The translations under genes were made by a program, and so were the position numbers. Below are positions 1 to 8,814 of a stretch of DNA of 59,812 bases, piece after piece; the first letter of the stretch is position 1; every line of letters starts with the position of its first letter. Under the pieces are notes generated by a model, which made no database searches, was not told the DNA's origin, and saw only the letters and a program-made list of their open reading frames with translations. Origin of the DNA: Syntrophomonas sp. (lineage in GTDB: Bacteria > Bacillota > Syntrophomonadia > Syntrophomonadales > Syntrophomonadaceae); contig NZ_JAQVZX010000006.1 of NCBI RefSeq assembly GCF_028707975.1, positions 1 to 59,812 of the forward strand. The letters are read 5' to 3'.

Positions 1-104
1 AACAATTCTTGTTTTCCTTTATATTCATGAATTGCAGATACCAGATTCATCAATTCATGGTTCATTAGTTCATTGGGAACGGCCGTATAATCAAACTCTC
101 TCAA
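1..104 (-). CDS. Fic-family protein, N-terminal fragment (runs off window)
   Basis: Only the first 34 codons are present. Translation on the minus strand from a TTG at 104 reads LREFDYTAVPNELMNHEL and continues to a SAIHEYKGKQ segment, which resembles the N-terminal helical region of Fic/DOC-type AMP-transferase proteins. A GGGAGG ribosome binding site lies 7 bases upstream of the TTG. The catalytic HxFx(D/E)GNGR motif would lie outside the window, so activity cannot be judged. Family assignment rests on the short N-terminal resemblance only. Confidence 0.6.
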   Translation of the reverse strand, partial: MREFDYTAVPNELMNHELMNLVSAIHEYKGKQEL

Positions 105-117
105 CGACTTGCCTCCC

Positions 118-257
118 TTCTGCACAAAAGCTCGTGGTTCTGCACAATATTACTGCTAGAATATGCAGAAGTCAAGCGATATAGGTCAGATTAGAAGGTT
201 TTCTTTCTGCACAATTCATTATAATTCTGCATTATTATATATAGATTTTGTGCAAAA
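118..257. promoter_or_regulatory. Repeated TTCTGCACAA sites upstream of the fic gene
   Basis: The decamer TTCTGCACAA occurs at 118-127, 138-147 and 205-214. A shortened form (TTCTGCA) lies at 225-231 and a near match in the opposite orientation (TTGTGCAAAA) at 248-257. The cluster is immediately upstream of the minus-strand Fic start, the position expected for operators. Many Fic proteins carry a DNA-binding domain, so autoregulation is possible, but that is inference. Confidence 0.45.
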
Positions 258-281
258 ACAAGAAAAGAAACATCCCTGGAC

Positions 282-417
282 TGATACAATAAAAGCGCAC
301 ACCCTTGGCAAATAGAGGCACTTTTACGCAAAATGAGTAAAAATGCTGCTAAAAACAACCTGAAAATATCCCAGAAAAGAGCTAAAGCCCTGTATTACAA
401 AGCTTTTTATTGTATCA
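282..417. repeat. 136-bp element bounded by 13-bp perfect inverted repeats
   Basis: TGATACAATAAAA at 282-294 is exactly complementary to TTTTATTGTATCA at 405-417, and GC next to each arm extends the match with a one-base bulge. The roughly 110 bp between is AT-rich with no open frame. It could be a solo miniature element or a long-range hairpin in the fic-tRNA gap. No target duplication is visible. Confidence 0.5.
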
Positions 418-434
418 AAGATTAAGTTTTTAAC

Positions 435-511
435 TGGTCGGGGCGACAGGATTTGAACCTGCGGCCTTCTGATCCCAAATCAGACGCGCTACCAAGCTGC
501 GCCACGCCCCG
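435..511 (-). tRNA. tRNA-Pro (anticodon TGG)
   Basis: A complete 77-nt cloverleaf on the minus strand. The 7-bp acceptor stem CGGGGCG/CGCCCCG pairs 511-505 with 445-439, followed by discriminator A and an encoded CCA at 437-435. The anticodon stem-loop carries TTTGGGA, giving anticodon TGG (proline). The T arm contains GGTTCAAATCC. Confidence 0.95.
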
Positions 512-565
512 AACTTCTTTATAATATCATCTGCAAGGGATGGCTGTCAATTGGGGTTGAAGGCT

Positions 566-1417
566 CTAGGGTTCCACATCATTGATGGCCAGGTCATAAG
601 CCTTCTGCAGGGCATGATGGGTATATGGCCCTACAATACCATCAGCTATCAGTTGCTTATCCCTTTGGAAAGCAATTACCGCGGCTTCGGTTTTAGGGCC
701 GAATTTACCATCGGGTTTGGCCCGGTAGTATCCCAGGGTTCTTAACATCCTCTGCACCTCTTTCACATCACTGCCTTCATCACCCCTCGAAAGAACCCGT
801 CCCGTATTGGCTTTCCCGAATATATTAACCGGTGTACCCAGGGGAGTCCGGTCATAAAGCGCGATTACATCAGCATTATACATGCGCACACAGCCGTGGC
901 TGGCAGCTTTGCCAATAGAACTGGGGCGGTTGGTTCCATGGATGCCATATCCTCCCCAGGGAACACTGAGTCTCATCCAGCGAGCACCAAAAGCCCCTCC
1001 AGGATTGGCCGTTTTTTGAACTATGGTCCAATTTCCCAGTGGGGTAGGAGTTTGTGGCTTACCCACCGCTACCGGGTAGGTCTTCTTAAAGGTACCGGAG
1101 GTATAGGTAAGTCTTCTTTTTACCACATCAATACTGATGCGAGGTTGCTCCCAGGCCTGGCCCTGTCGCTTTTTTGGCAGCCGGATTGAAGAACTGGGAT
1201 CCAGTTGGAGCCAGCTGTTGGTATCAACAATACCATCAACTATGAGACCCCGGCTGGCTTGAAAGGCTTTCAGCGCGGCTTCGCTTTGCTCTCCAAATAT
1301 CCCATCTTCCACTCCAGGATTAAATCCCAACTCCTTTAGTCTCTTTTGCATTAAATAAATATCAGGCCCGGACATTCGTATTTTTTCTAACCGTAAAAAC
1401 CGGCTGGCATATACCAT
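566..1417 (-). CDS. L,D-transpeptidase with two peptidoglycan-binding domains
   Basis: Predicted cell-wall cross-linking enzyme of the YkuD family (283 aa). Residues about 15-72 form a first PG_binding_1 domain. Residues about 90-200 form the YkuD catalytic domain with the GIHGTN and SHGCVRM motifs, containing the catalytic His and Cys. A second PG_binding_1 domain occupies about 210-275. The frame is open up to 1528, but the ATG at 1417 is preferred because AGGAG and GAGG lie just upstream and the longer N-terminus has no ribosome binding site. No signal peptide is obvious in this version. The sandwich of two PG-binding domains around YkuD points to action on wall peptidoglycan. Confidence 0.9.
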   Translation of the reverse strand: MVYASRFLRLEKIRMSGPDIYLMQKRLKELGFNPGVEDGIFGEQSEAALKAFQASRGLIVDGIVDTNSWLQLDPSSSIRLPKKRQGQAWEQPRISIDVVKRRLTYTSGTFKKTYPVAVGKPQTPTPLGNWTIVQKTANPGGAFGARWMRLSVPWGGYGIHGTNRPSSIGKAASHGCVRMYNADVIALYDRTPLGTPVNIFGKANTGRVLSRGDEGSDVKEVQRMLRTLGYYRAKPDGKFGPKTEAAVIAFQRDKQLIADGIVGPYTHHALQKAYDLAINDVEP

Positions 1418-1687
1418 TTTCCTCATTCTCCTCATATACTTGCTTAGTATCATAATATTTATCTTTTTTATATAGGTTCCGGATGGCGTAAAGCGAGCCA
1501 GGCGAAAATTGGAAATTTTAGTATTCAAAATAATCAGTCAAAAGAAAACAGATAAAAATTTACAGAAGCTGGAAGGAATTATAAAACAAATGTGGAATAA
1601 GTTGGAAAGAAGATCTGAGGGCGAATGAAATATGAAAGAAATTTCTTTCATGATCTTTTGTTCCTCAAGAAAGGAATGGTTATAAAT

Positions 1688-2938
1688 ATGAAGGAAAGCA
1701 TGGAAACAAATATTAATGAAAATACTGATACATCAATTAATTCGTTATCCGAGCAGGCGGCGGAAAAATTTTTGAAACATGATATTACCGGGGCTTATGA
1801 AATCCTGGTAGAGGCGATAAAAGCAGATGCTGAAAATATTGAGATATTGAATCTTGTAGCCCGCTGTTATTTCCTCTGGGGTGATTTTGAAAGAGCGGAG
1901 CTCTGTTGGAAAAAGGTTTTGGAGTTGGATACGGCCAACCGGGAAGCTTCTTCGGCCCTGGAGGATTTGCAAGACCCACCCTTTCAATTCTGGTTAAAGC
2001 GCTATTATGAAGCCTTGAATCAGGTGGAAAACCGGAATTATGAGGCGGCTAGAAATTCTCTGTGGGAGCTGTTACAGGAAAAAGACTGTTTTGTGGGGAT
2101 TTATCAACTTTTGGGCTTGTGTTACCTGGCGGAAGCAGACCGCTATTCGGCGCGGAGAGTATGGAGCAAAGGATTGGGCTGGGATTTATCCAATCAACCT
2201 TTGTTGAATTACTTGAATATTTATGAAGAAGAGTCTTCTCAGACAGTAGAATTGGAAGAAGTGAGTGAAAAATGGATTCAATGGCCGGCTTTACCCCGAA
2301 TAAGACTAGCCTGGTTGCTTTCCGGGGTGTTGTGTACGGTCTTGCTGGTACAGGGAGTAAGTTATTTAGTCGGTCAGCGGGATAATGATGAAAAGCAATC
2401 CAGTAAGAATAAACAGGAAGTGGAGTATTTCCAGCAAAAAGTTGAGAAGGGAAACAAGCCCCAGGCGGTTTTATCGGAACATCAGGCGAAGCATTTTTTA
2501 CCGGAAGAACTTAAAAGTACAGGTGTGGAAAACACTATGGCGGGGGCCGATTATGATCTGGAACAGGAAAAATGGTATTATTCCGAGGGTTATCAGGCTT
2601 ATTTAGATGGTGATTATAAGAAAGCTGTGAGCAACCTGGGTATGGTGGTTTCTATGCAATCGAAGAGTTTTCTCCATCGCGAAGCCTTGTATTATTTAGC
2701 GCGGGTTTATTATATTAATTCCGATTATAAAAATGCGGAAAGATATTTCCTGGATTATACCCGGGATTTTCCTTCCACCAATTATTATGATGAAAGCCTC
2801 TTTTATCTGGGTTGTATCTATTACTTTGATCAGCAAGAAGATAAAGCCCGGCAGGCATTGGAGAAACTGCGCGAAGTAGTTCCAGACAGCGGATATCTAA
2901 CCAGCAAAATGGCGATTAATTTGTTAGGAGCTCAATAA
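1688..2938 (+). CDS. TPR-repeat protein with one membrane segment
   Basis: About 416 aa. The N-terminal half (EKFLKHDITGAYEILVEAIK onward) has TPR-like helical pairs. A single hydrophobic segment near residue 210-230 (LAWLLSGVLCTVLLVQGVSY) follows. The C-terminal extracytoplasmic half has TPRs of the BamD/YbgF-like type (YYLARVYYINSDYKNAERYF). Probably a membrane-anchored scaffold; the partner is unknown. The frame is open from ATG 1625. ATG 1688 is chosen because its 28-nt leader is nearly identical to that of the alcohol dehydrogenase at 37560 (see findings). The gene stands alone, divergent from the L,D-transpeptidase. Confidence 0.75.
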   Translation: MKESMETNINENTDTSINSLSEQAAEKFLKHDITGAYEILVEAIKADAENIEILNLVARCYFLWGDFERAELCWKKVLELDTANREASSALEDLQDPPFQFWLKRYYEALNQVENRNYEAARNSLWELLQEKDCFVGIYQLLGLCYLAEADRYSARRVWSKGLGWDLSNQPLLNYLNIYEEESSQTVELEEVSEKWIQWPALPRIRLAWLLSGVLCTVLLVQGVSYLVGQRDNDEKQSSKNKQEVEYFQQKVEKGNKPQAVLSEHQAKHFLPEELKSTGVENTMAGADYDLEQEKWYYSEGYQAYLDGDYKKAVSNLGMVVSMQSKSFLHREALYYLARVYYINSDYKNAERYFLDYTRDFPSTNYYDESLFYLGCIYYFDQQEDKARQALEKLREVVPDSGYLTSKMAINLLGAQ

Positions 2939-3044
2939 AGCAAGTTAAGCGTTAGGGGAGAAGTGTGAGGTTTGCGAAATGTTAGGGGTTAACGGATGAA
3001 GATAAACAGGGGGCAATCTCCAAGATTGTCCCCTTAAAATTTTG

Positions 3045-3172
3045 TACTAACCCCCCATGGCCGAGGGTCACAATCACCGATGAAAATAGTGACATCAGGA
3101 GTTTGTTATAGATGCTGATTCACGCAGATATATTATGATATATATCAGAAGGACCGTCCCCATGATATATTT
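3045..3172 (+). repeat. Dispersed repeat R1, copy 1, ending in conserved-loop hairpin
   Basis: This segment of the 2939-3330 gap matches 6485-6612 and, inverted, 30860-30989. Shared blocks include CCGATGAAAATAG, GATGCTGATTCACGCAGATA or close variants, and a 3' hairpin. Hairpin arms are ATATATC (3140-3146) and GATATAT (3164-3170), with loop AGAAGGACCGTCCCCAT. Nothing coding is seen in the rest of the gap. Confidence 0.8.
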
Positions 3173-3330
3173 TCCTCAATTTACGAATCGTTTCTTAGTA
3201 TAATGGAATTATTTTTGATATGATAGTAAATAATAACACTTGATTCTGCTAAAAATTCCTGATGCTTGATAACTTAGCGGGATTACCCCGGTGCTTTTGG
3301 TTTACCTGGGCTATAGAAAGGGGAATGAGG

Positions 3331-4242
3331 ATGGCTAATAATGGAGATCGTCAGGAGCCTGATTGGATTAAATATCGCGGAGATAGGCTCAATGCACCTG
3401 CAATTTTGGTTTTTATTTTACTTGCAGCTTTGTCGAGCTACGCATATATTATTATGCAGCAAATCTGGTTGACGGTATTTTTGGGGATAATAGCCGTGCT
3501 GGCAGCCTGGTCGCTCAAGGTGGCCCGGGAGTGGGATCGGGTAGTTGTATTGAGGTTGGGAAAATTTCAGAGGATGGCCGGACCGGGACTTTTTTTCATA
3601 ATACCTATCATTGATGAAGCTCCCATCTGGATTGATTTACGCGTTAGAACCACATTTTTTGCAGCGGAGAAAACCCTGACCAAGGACAATGTTCCGGTTA
3701 ATGTGGATGCAGTAATGTTCTGGTTGGTGGATGATCCTATGAAGGCGGCCCTGGAGGTGGAGGAATACCAGAAAGCGGTATTCTGGGCGGCTCAGACCAC
3801 TCTGCGGGATATGATCGGGAAAACTGAACTATATGCTATGCTAGCCGGAAGGGAACATATCGATGAAGAGTTGAAAGTGATGATCGATGCTCGTACAGAT
3901 TCCTGGGGAGTCTCCGTTCGCTCAGTGGAAATACGGGATGTTATGATACCGGATGAGTTGCAGGATGCGATGTCGCGGGAAGCCCAGGCAGAAAGAGAGC
4001 GCAGGGCCCGGGTTATATTGGGAACTGCGGAATTGGAGATAGCCGACAAGTTTGCCCAGGCCGCTACCAGATACCACAACAATCCGGAAGCTTTCAGTTT
4101 GCGAGCGATGAATATTCTCTATGAAGGAATAAAGGAAAAATCATCTCTGGTTATCGTTCCCAGCAATATGGTGCATTCCTTGAATCCAGGCTCTATTCTG
4201 GGCTATGTAAGCAAAATGGAGGATAAGAAAAGTGGCGATTAA
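3331..4242 (+). CDS. SPFH/Band 7 (slipin/stomatin-like) membrane protein
   Basis: A 303-aa protein. Two adjacent hydrophobic segments (residues about 22-60, ILVFILLAALSSYAYII and WLTVFLGIIAVLAAWSL) are followed by an SPFH domain (VVVLRLGKFQRMAGPGLFFI; VNVDAVMFWLVDDP; TTLRDMIGKTELYAML). A C-terminal Ala/Glu-rich helix (MSREAQAERERRARVILG) is typical of slipins. These proteins oligomerise in membrane microdomains and often control proteases. ATG 3331 follows AAAGGGG with normal spacing, whereas an upstream in-frame ATG at 3262 has no such site. The 3' end overlaps the next gene by 11 bp, suggesting translational coupling. Confidence 0.88.
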   Translation: MANNGDRQEPDWIKYRGDRLNAPAILVFILLAALSSYAYIIMQQIWLTVFLGIIAVLAAWSLKVAREWDRVVVLRLGKFQRMAGPGLFFIIPIIDEAPIWIDLRVRTTFFAAEKTLTKDNVPVNVDAVMFWLVDDPMKAALEVEEYQKAVFWAAQTTLRDMIGKTELYAMLAGREHIDEELKVMIDARTDSWGVSVRSVEIRDVMIPDELQDAMSREAQAERERRARVILGTAELEIADKFAQAATRYHNNPEAFSLRAMNILYEGIKEKSSLVIVPSNMVHSLNPGSILGYVSKMEDKKSGD

Positions 4243-4771
4243 TAAACTCTTGATAGGATTATTAATCACTGCAACTGTTTTACTTGGTGGCTGTAGCGGG
4301 TCAACGGCTCAATACCCGCAGAGGAGTCCCGATTTGCCGGCTCCTGCTGCTGATAAACAGATGTCAGCTTTAGATGAAGTAATTACCGACCCCAATATAA
4401 AAAAAGATGAAAACCTGGCACATAATGAGAATATTCAGGAATTGAAGCACCTGAAATACGGGGTCAGGCCCGGGGAGGGCAGTGAGGTTTCCAGCAAGAC
4501 TTCCGATGAATCTGCAAAACCAGCAGCAACTCCCCTGCATAGGTCACATGTTAGTTCTGTGGACGAACCATACTCCCGGGTTAATATTCAATTGCTTACC
4601 GTGGAGGAGTTGGATGCGGTGATAGCGGAATTAATCAAGCAAGACTACCTCCAGCAAAAGCCGGCTAATGAAGAAGAGTTAAGTAATGCCTTGAGCCAGT
4701 TTCAAAGCGACCACAATCTAACTCCTTCAGGTAAAATAGATGCTGCTACCCTGAAAATAATCAAAGAATAA
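4232..4771 (+). CDS. Lipoprotein with C-terminal peptidoglycan-binding-like domain
   Basis: A 179-aa product from a GTG start that sits inside the end of the SPFH gene. The N-terminus is a lipoprotein signal peptide with lipobox LLGGC (Cys21). The middle is low complexity. Residues about 120-179 (LLTVEELDAVIAELIKQDYL to SGKIDAATLKIIKE) match the PG_binding_1 fold. Coupling to the SPFH gene suggests the two act together at the cell surface; that function is inferred. The exact family is not recognised. Confidence 0.75.
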   Translation: MAINKLLIGLLITATVLLGGCSGSTAQYPQRSPDLPAPAADKQMSALDEVITDPNIKKDENLAHNENIQELKHLKYGVRPGEGSEVSSKTSDESAKPAATPLHRSHVSSVDEPYSRVNIQLLTVEELDAVIAELIKQDYLQQKPANEEELSNALSQFQSDHNLTPSGKIDAATLKIIKE

Positions 4772-4868
4772 ATGGGAGAGACTTGACTTGGAAGAGTGGA
4801 ATTAATTATTCTTTAAATATCTAAAGGCTTATCTGCCAGTGCTTTAGTGTTCAGCTCTTGCCTTGCCA

Positions 4869-4944
4869 AGGCTGGAACCGCGGGTTAATCCCATCTTTTA
4901 CTTGCTTAATTTGTACCTCGGCAACAGCCGGGGTCTTGTGTTTT
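4869..4944 (+). terminator. Intrinsic terminator with an upstream T-box-like motif
   Basis: The 307-bp gap 4772-5078 holds AGGCTGGAACCGCG at 4869-4882, one base off the T-box antiterminator consensus AGGGTGGNACCGCG. After it comes a hairpin ACCTCGGC / GCCGGGGT (4915-4922 with 4927-4934, loop AACA) followed by TCTTGTGTTTT. The hairpin can simply terminate the SPFH-lipoprotein transcript. No stem I/specifier structure was recognised by eye, so a functional T-box is doubtful. Confidence 0.45.
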
Positions 4945-5078
4945 AAGTTAAATTAGGGTAAATTCTTAAGAGGATTATTCAGGAAACAAAAAAATCAATA
5001 AGATAGGTCAGGTATAGTATTCGTAAAATACAGTAATAAGTCAAAGTCTAAATTAATGAAAGGGTAGGAGGAGCATAA

Positions 5079-6395
5079 ATGACCGCAAGATTAGAGAAGA
5101 TAGAAAACAGCGAGGCCTATATTGAAGTAGAGATTAGTGCCGAGCAGGTTGAGGAAGGTCTACAGTACGCTTATCGCAAAGTGATCAAACAGGTTAGCAT
5201 TCCTGGTTTTCGCAAAGGAAAAGCACCCAGAGAGCTCTTGGAACTCCAATTTGGCAAGGAAGTGCTTTTCCAGGACGCACTGGAATATATTGTTCCAGAA
5301 GCCTATGAAAAGGCCCTGATGGAATTGAACATCAGGCCTATTGCCCAGCCGGAATTTGACATCAATGACCCTGAATCGGGTAAAGCCTTTAAGTTCAATG
5401 CTCGTGTACCGGTCAAGCCGGAAGTCAAGTTAGGGGAAATAGAGGGCATAGATGTTGAAATACCTGTTTTTCAGGTAAAAGAAGAGGATGTTATTCAGAG
5501 ACTTGAAGATATGCGCCAGCATTATGCTCAAGTAGTAGAAAAAACAGAAGAACCGGCTGCTATGGGAGATAAGTTGAGCATTGATTTTGAAGGTTTTATT
5601 GATGGTGAAGCATTTGCCGGGGGCAAGGGAGAGGACTATTCTCTAGAGCTGGGCTCCAATACTTTTATTCCTGGTTTTGAAGAACAATTAGTAGGGCTGA
5701 AGGTCGGAGAAAGCAAGGATGTGCGGGTTACTTTCCCGGAATCCTATCATGCTGAGGATCTGGCGGGCAAGGAGGCTGTTTTCCAGGTTAGCGTAAATAA
5801 AATTGAAACGGCTGAAGCCAGAGAGCTTAATGATGAGTTTGCCCAAGAAGTGAGCGAGTTTGATACTATTGATGAGCTGCGCCAGGACATTAGGAAAAAC
5901 CTGGAGGAAGCGGCAGATAGTCGCCGTAAAGAGGCCATTAGAACTGAGCTTATGGAAAAGGCCCTGGAAAAATGTGATATTCCTGTCCCTGATGCAGTTA
6001 TTAAAATGCAGGTGGAACAGATGCTGCAGGATTTTGAGCAAAGAATGGTCTATCAGGGCTTGACTCTGGAGCAGTATTTCCAGTTCACCAACAGCAATCA
6101 GGAGGACTTCAGCCAGAAAATATGGCCGGAAGCCGAGAAATCAGTAAAAGGTGATTTCATGCTGGAAAAAGTGGCTGAGGAAAAGGGGATAGAGGTCAGT
6201 GAAGAAGAACTTGATGAACACATTATTAAACTGGCCGATAGTTTTGGAATGGAAGTAGACAAGATAAAGGAAGAACTGGGCGATGCTATCGAGAACATCA
6301 GAACCGGGATAAAAATAGATAAAGCGATTGACTTCCTTATCGACAAGGCGGTAGTTAAGGAAGTAGCAGAAATAGCCACAGCGGTAGATGAATAA
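5079..6395 (+). CDS. tig: Trigger factor, ribosome-associated chaperone/PPIase
   Basis: 438 aa, normal for the family. The N-terminal ribosome-binding domain contains the signature GFRKGKAPR (about residues 44-52). The FKBP-type prolyl isomerase domain spans about 155-245 (GDKLSIDFEGFIDGEAFAGG; FPESYHAEDLAGKEAVF), and the C-terminal helical chaperone arms follow. It folds nascent chains at the ribosome exit tunnel. AGGAGG precedes the ATG by 8 bases. It heads the conserved tig-clpP-clpX-lonB-lonA order, although repeats separate it from clpP. Confidence 0.97.
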   Translation: MTARLEKIENSEAYIEVEISAEQVEEGLQYAYRKVIKQVSIPGFRKGKAPRELLELQFGKEVLFQDALEYIVPEAYEKALMELNIRPIAQPEFDINDPESGKAFKFNARVPVKPEVKLGEIEGIDVEIPVFQVKEEDVIQRLEDMRQHYAQVVEKTEEPAAMGDKLSIDFEGFIDGEAFAGGKGEDYSLELGSNTFIPGFEEQLVGLKVGESKDVRVTFPESYHAEDLAGKEAVFQVSVNKIETAEARELNDEFAQEVSEFDTIDELRQDIRKNLEEAADSRRKEAIRTELMEKALEKCDIPVPDAVIKMQVEQMLQDFEQRMVYQGLTLEQYFQFTNSNQEDFSQKIWPEAEKSVKGDFMLEKVAEEKGIEVSEEELDEHIIKLADSFGMEVDKIKEELGDAIENIRTGIKIDKAIDFLIDKAVVKEVAEIATAVDE

Positions 6396-6430
6396 CCCGC
6401 AAAGTGACATTTAGTTTTAAAATTAACTCC

Positions 6431-6486
6431 ACTGCAAAAACCCCTTTTCTTGCATAAGGGTTGCATAAAAATACAAGTTTTGCAGG
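6431..6486 (+). repeat. MITE-like element, short 56-bp form
   Basis: It begins ACTGCAAAAACCCC and includes TTGCATAAGGGTTGCATAAA, the left-end signature also found at 36033-36375, 57780-57934 and 15828-15905. It ends TTTTGCAG, complementary to the start. It appears to be an internal-deletion derivative. It directly abuts copy 2 of repeat R1. Confidence 0.7.
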
Positions 6487-6612
6487 GGAACCCCTCATGC
6501 CCAGAGGACACAGCCGCCGATGAAAATAGGGGTATTGCAGGGGGTTATTGGACGCTGATTCACGCAGATATATTATGATATATATCAGAAGGACCGTCCC
6601 CGGGATATATTT
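6485..6612 (+). repeat. Dispersed repeat R1, copy 2
   Basis: Homologous to 3045-3172, sharing GACGCTGATTCACGCAGATA and the downstream 30 bp. The terminal hairpin has arms ATATATC (6580-6586) and GATATAT (6604-6610) with loop AGAAGGACCGTCCCC plus GG. A T-run follows, so it may also act as a terminator between tig and clpP. Confidence 0.8.
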
Positions 6613-6650
6613 TTTTATTAATCAAAATTAAAATTGAAGGGGTGATTATA

Positions 6651-7253
6651 ATGTCATATCTGGTACCTATGGTAGTGGAACAAACTAATCGTGGCGAAAG
6701 GTCGTATGATATTTATTCGCGTCTGCTTAAAGACCGGATAATATTCTTGGGCAGTGGTATTGACGATACCATAGCCAACCTCGTAATTGCCCAACTTCTA
6801 TTTCTGGAAGCGGAAGACCCGGACAAGGACATTTCCTTATATATCAACAGCCCGGGCGGCTCCATAACGGCAGGGATGGCCATATATGACACTTTGCAAT
6901 ATATCCGGCCTGATGTCTCCACCATTTGTGTAGGTTTGGCTGCCAGCATGGGAGCATTCCTGTTGGCTGCAGGAAAAAAAAGCAAGAGATTTGCCCTCCC
7001 CAATGCGGAAATTATGATACACCAACCAGCCGGGGGAACCCAGGGACAGGCTACTGATATCGAAATCCATGCCCGGCGTATAATGAGTATGAAAGAATCT
7101 TTAAATAAAATACTGGCTGAAAGGACCGGTCAACCCCTGGAGCGAATCCAAAAGGATACTGACCGGGATTATTTTATGACTGCCCAGGAGGCTAAAGAAT
7201 ATGGTATTATAGATGAAGTAATAAGCCATCCGAAGAAGACCAGCAAGAAATAA
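6651..7253 (+). CDS. clpP: ATP-dependent Clp protease proteolytic subunit ClpP
   Basis: A 200-aa serine protease of the ClpP family. The catalytic Ser99 lies in GLAASMGAF and His124 in EIMIHQP; the third residue is an Asp in the C-terminal third ([11 protein letters not shown] region). The ATG at 6651 follows GAAGGGG with good spacing. An in-frame GTG at 6642 lies inside the spacer and is less likely. It forms the double-heptamer chamber loaded by ClpX, encoded 25 bp downstream, so the two are probably co-transcribed. Confidence 0.97.
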   Translation: MSYLVPMVVEQTNRGERSYDIYSRLLKDRIIFLGSGIDDTIANLVIAQLLFLEAEDPDKDISLYINSPGGSITAGMAIYDTLQYIRPDVSTICVGLAASMGAFLLAAGKKSKRFALPNAEIMIHQPAGGTQGQATDIEIHARRIMSMKESLNKILAERTGQPLERIQKDTDRDYFMTAQEAKEYGIIDEVISHPKKTSKK

Positions 7254-7278
7254 CTTTTGGCCAAAGAGAGGTGGATTT

Positions 7279-8529
7279 ATGCACAGATACGGGGATGAAA
7301 AAGGGCAATTGAAGTGTTCTTTCTGTGGCAAGACTCAAGATCAGGTTAAGAAACTTGTTGCTGGACCGGGTGTGTATATTTGTGACGAGTGCATAGAGTT
7401 GTGTAATGAGATAATTGAAGAAGAGTTGGCGGATGACCTGGGTTTTGAACTCGGGGACATTCCCAAACCACAAGATATTCGTGAGATTCTCGATGATTAT
7501 GTTATTGGTCAGGATCGGGCCAAGAAGTCCCTGGCCGTTGCTGTTTATAATCATTATAAAAGGATAAACTTGGGGATGAAACTGGATGATGTTGAGCTCC
7601 AGAAGAGCAATATAATGATGCTGGGGCCGACCGGTAGTGGCAAGACCTTGCTGGCCCAGACTTTGGCCCGAATATTGAATGTTCCCTTTGCCATTGCTGA
7701 TGCCACCTCCCTAACCGAAGCCGGTTATGTGGGCGAAGATGTGGAAAACATCCTCTTAAAGCTTATTCAATCCGCTGATTACGATATTGAAAAGGCGGAA
7801 AAGGGAATAATCTACATTGATGAAATCGACAAAATAGCGCGTAAGACAGACAATCCCAGCATCACCCGGGATGTGTCGGGTGAGGGAGTGCAGCAGGCTC
7901 TTTTAAAGATTCTGGAAGGAACTGTAGCCAGTGTTCCCCCGCAGGGAGGGCGGAAGCACCCCCATCAGGAGTTTATTCAGATTGACACCAGTAATATTCT
8001 TTTTATCTGTGGGGGAGCTTTCGAAGGTATAGATAAGATAATTGAGAACCGGATAGGACAAAAGGTTATGGGTTTTGGTGCTGATATCAAGCGCCGGGAA
8101 GAGAAAAAAATCGGGGAAGTTTTGAATATGATTCTTCCCCAGGATTTGTTGAGATACGGCCTGATTCCCGAATTCGTAGGGAGAGTACCTATTATTGTCA
8201 CCCTGGAAGCACTGGATATTGGTGCTCTGGTGAGTATTTTAACCGAGCCCAAGAATGCCCTGGTCAAACAGTATAAGAAATTGTTTGAACTGGATGGGGT
8301 GGATCTCGAATTTAAGGAAGATGCCCTGCAGGCTATTGCCGATGAAGCCCTGCGCCGGAATACGGGGGCCCGTGGTTTAAGGGCAATAATAGAAGACATT
8401 ATGCTGGAAGTAATGTATGAGATTCCTTCCCGCCTGGATGTGACCAAAGTAGCCATAACCCGGGATGTGATTGAAAAGAAAGAGCAACCTCTGCTGGTTA
8501 CTATGGAAGCACGGCGAAAAGTCAACTAG
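7279..8529 (+). CDS. clpX: Clp protease ATPase subunit ClpX
   Basis: A 416-aa AAA+ unfoldase. The N-terminal C4 zinc finger uses Cys13, Cys16, Cys35 and Cys38. Walker A is GPTGSGKT at 116-123, Walker B includes [11 protein letters not shown], and the C-terminal region has the sensor-2 stretch RNTGARGLR. It recognises tagged substrates and feeds ClpP. The ATG is preceded by AGAGAGGTGG. Its place immediately after clpP is typical. Confidence 0.97.
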   Translation: MHRYGDEKGQLKCSFCGKTQDQVKKLVAGPGVYICDECIELCNEIIEEELADDLGFELGDIPKPQDIREILDDYVIGQDRAKKSLAVAVYNHYKRINLGMKLDDVELQKSNIMMLGPTGSGKTLLAQTLARILNVPFAIADATSLTEAGYVGEDVENILLKLIQSADYDIEKAEKGIIYIDEIDKIARKTDNPSITRDVSGEGVQQALLKILEGTVASVPPQGGRKHPHQEFIQIDTSNILFICGGAFEGIDKIIENRIGQKVMGFGADIKRREEKKIGEVLNMILPQDLLRYGLIPEFVGRVPIIVTLEALDIGALVSILTEPKNALVKQYKKLFELDGVDLEFKEDALQAIADEALRRNTGARGLRAIIEDIMLEVMYEIPSRLDVTKVAITRDVIEKKEQPLLVTMEARRKVN

Positions 8530-8714
8530 TGCGGGGGAGGGCTCTAATCGCGGCTTTTTCTTGCGCTAAACGCATGTGAAGGCTTTGCGATCACTACTGA
8601 TGCTCCTGGGACCCATTAAAAGCACTATCAACTTGCCGATGATATTAACTTAAAGTACAGGTCGCTATTAAGGTTGCAGGAGTTCACTTTTCAAAGCGGA
8701 ATATTTTTATGTGG
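8530..8714. other. Intergenic remnant of the MITE interior
   Basis: The gap between clpX and lonB contains ACTGATGCTCC and GTCGCTATTAAGG, words shared with the interior of the MITE-like elements at 36033-36375 and 40890-41022. No terminal repeats remain. It looks like a decayed copy. Confidence 0.4.
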
Positions 8715-8740
8715 AAAAGGTAGCGCGCGCTACCTTTTTT
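8715..8740 (+). terminator. Rho-independent terminator upstream of lonB
   Basis: The perfect palindrome GGTAGCGCGCGCTACC (8719-8734) is preceded by AAAA and followed by TTTTTT. It is the first strong terminator after clpX and separates clpPX transcription from lonB. The A/T symmetry would let it work in both directions. Confidence 0.8.
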
Positions 8741-8814
8741 TACTGAGTTTTTTCCTAATCCGAAGACAGAGCTAAGGGAATAATACAAAAAGCACAAAGG
8801 AAAGGAAAAAACTC

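Noticed and set aside
7977-8525. Long antisense open frame opposite clpX (and similar ones opposite lon, valS, proA, tig)
   Set aside because: They lie entirely within strongly conserved genes, have low-complexity Ser/Arg-rich products and no ribosome sites; they are by-products of codon bias.
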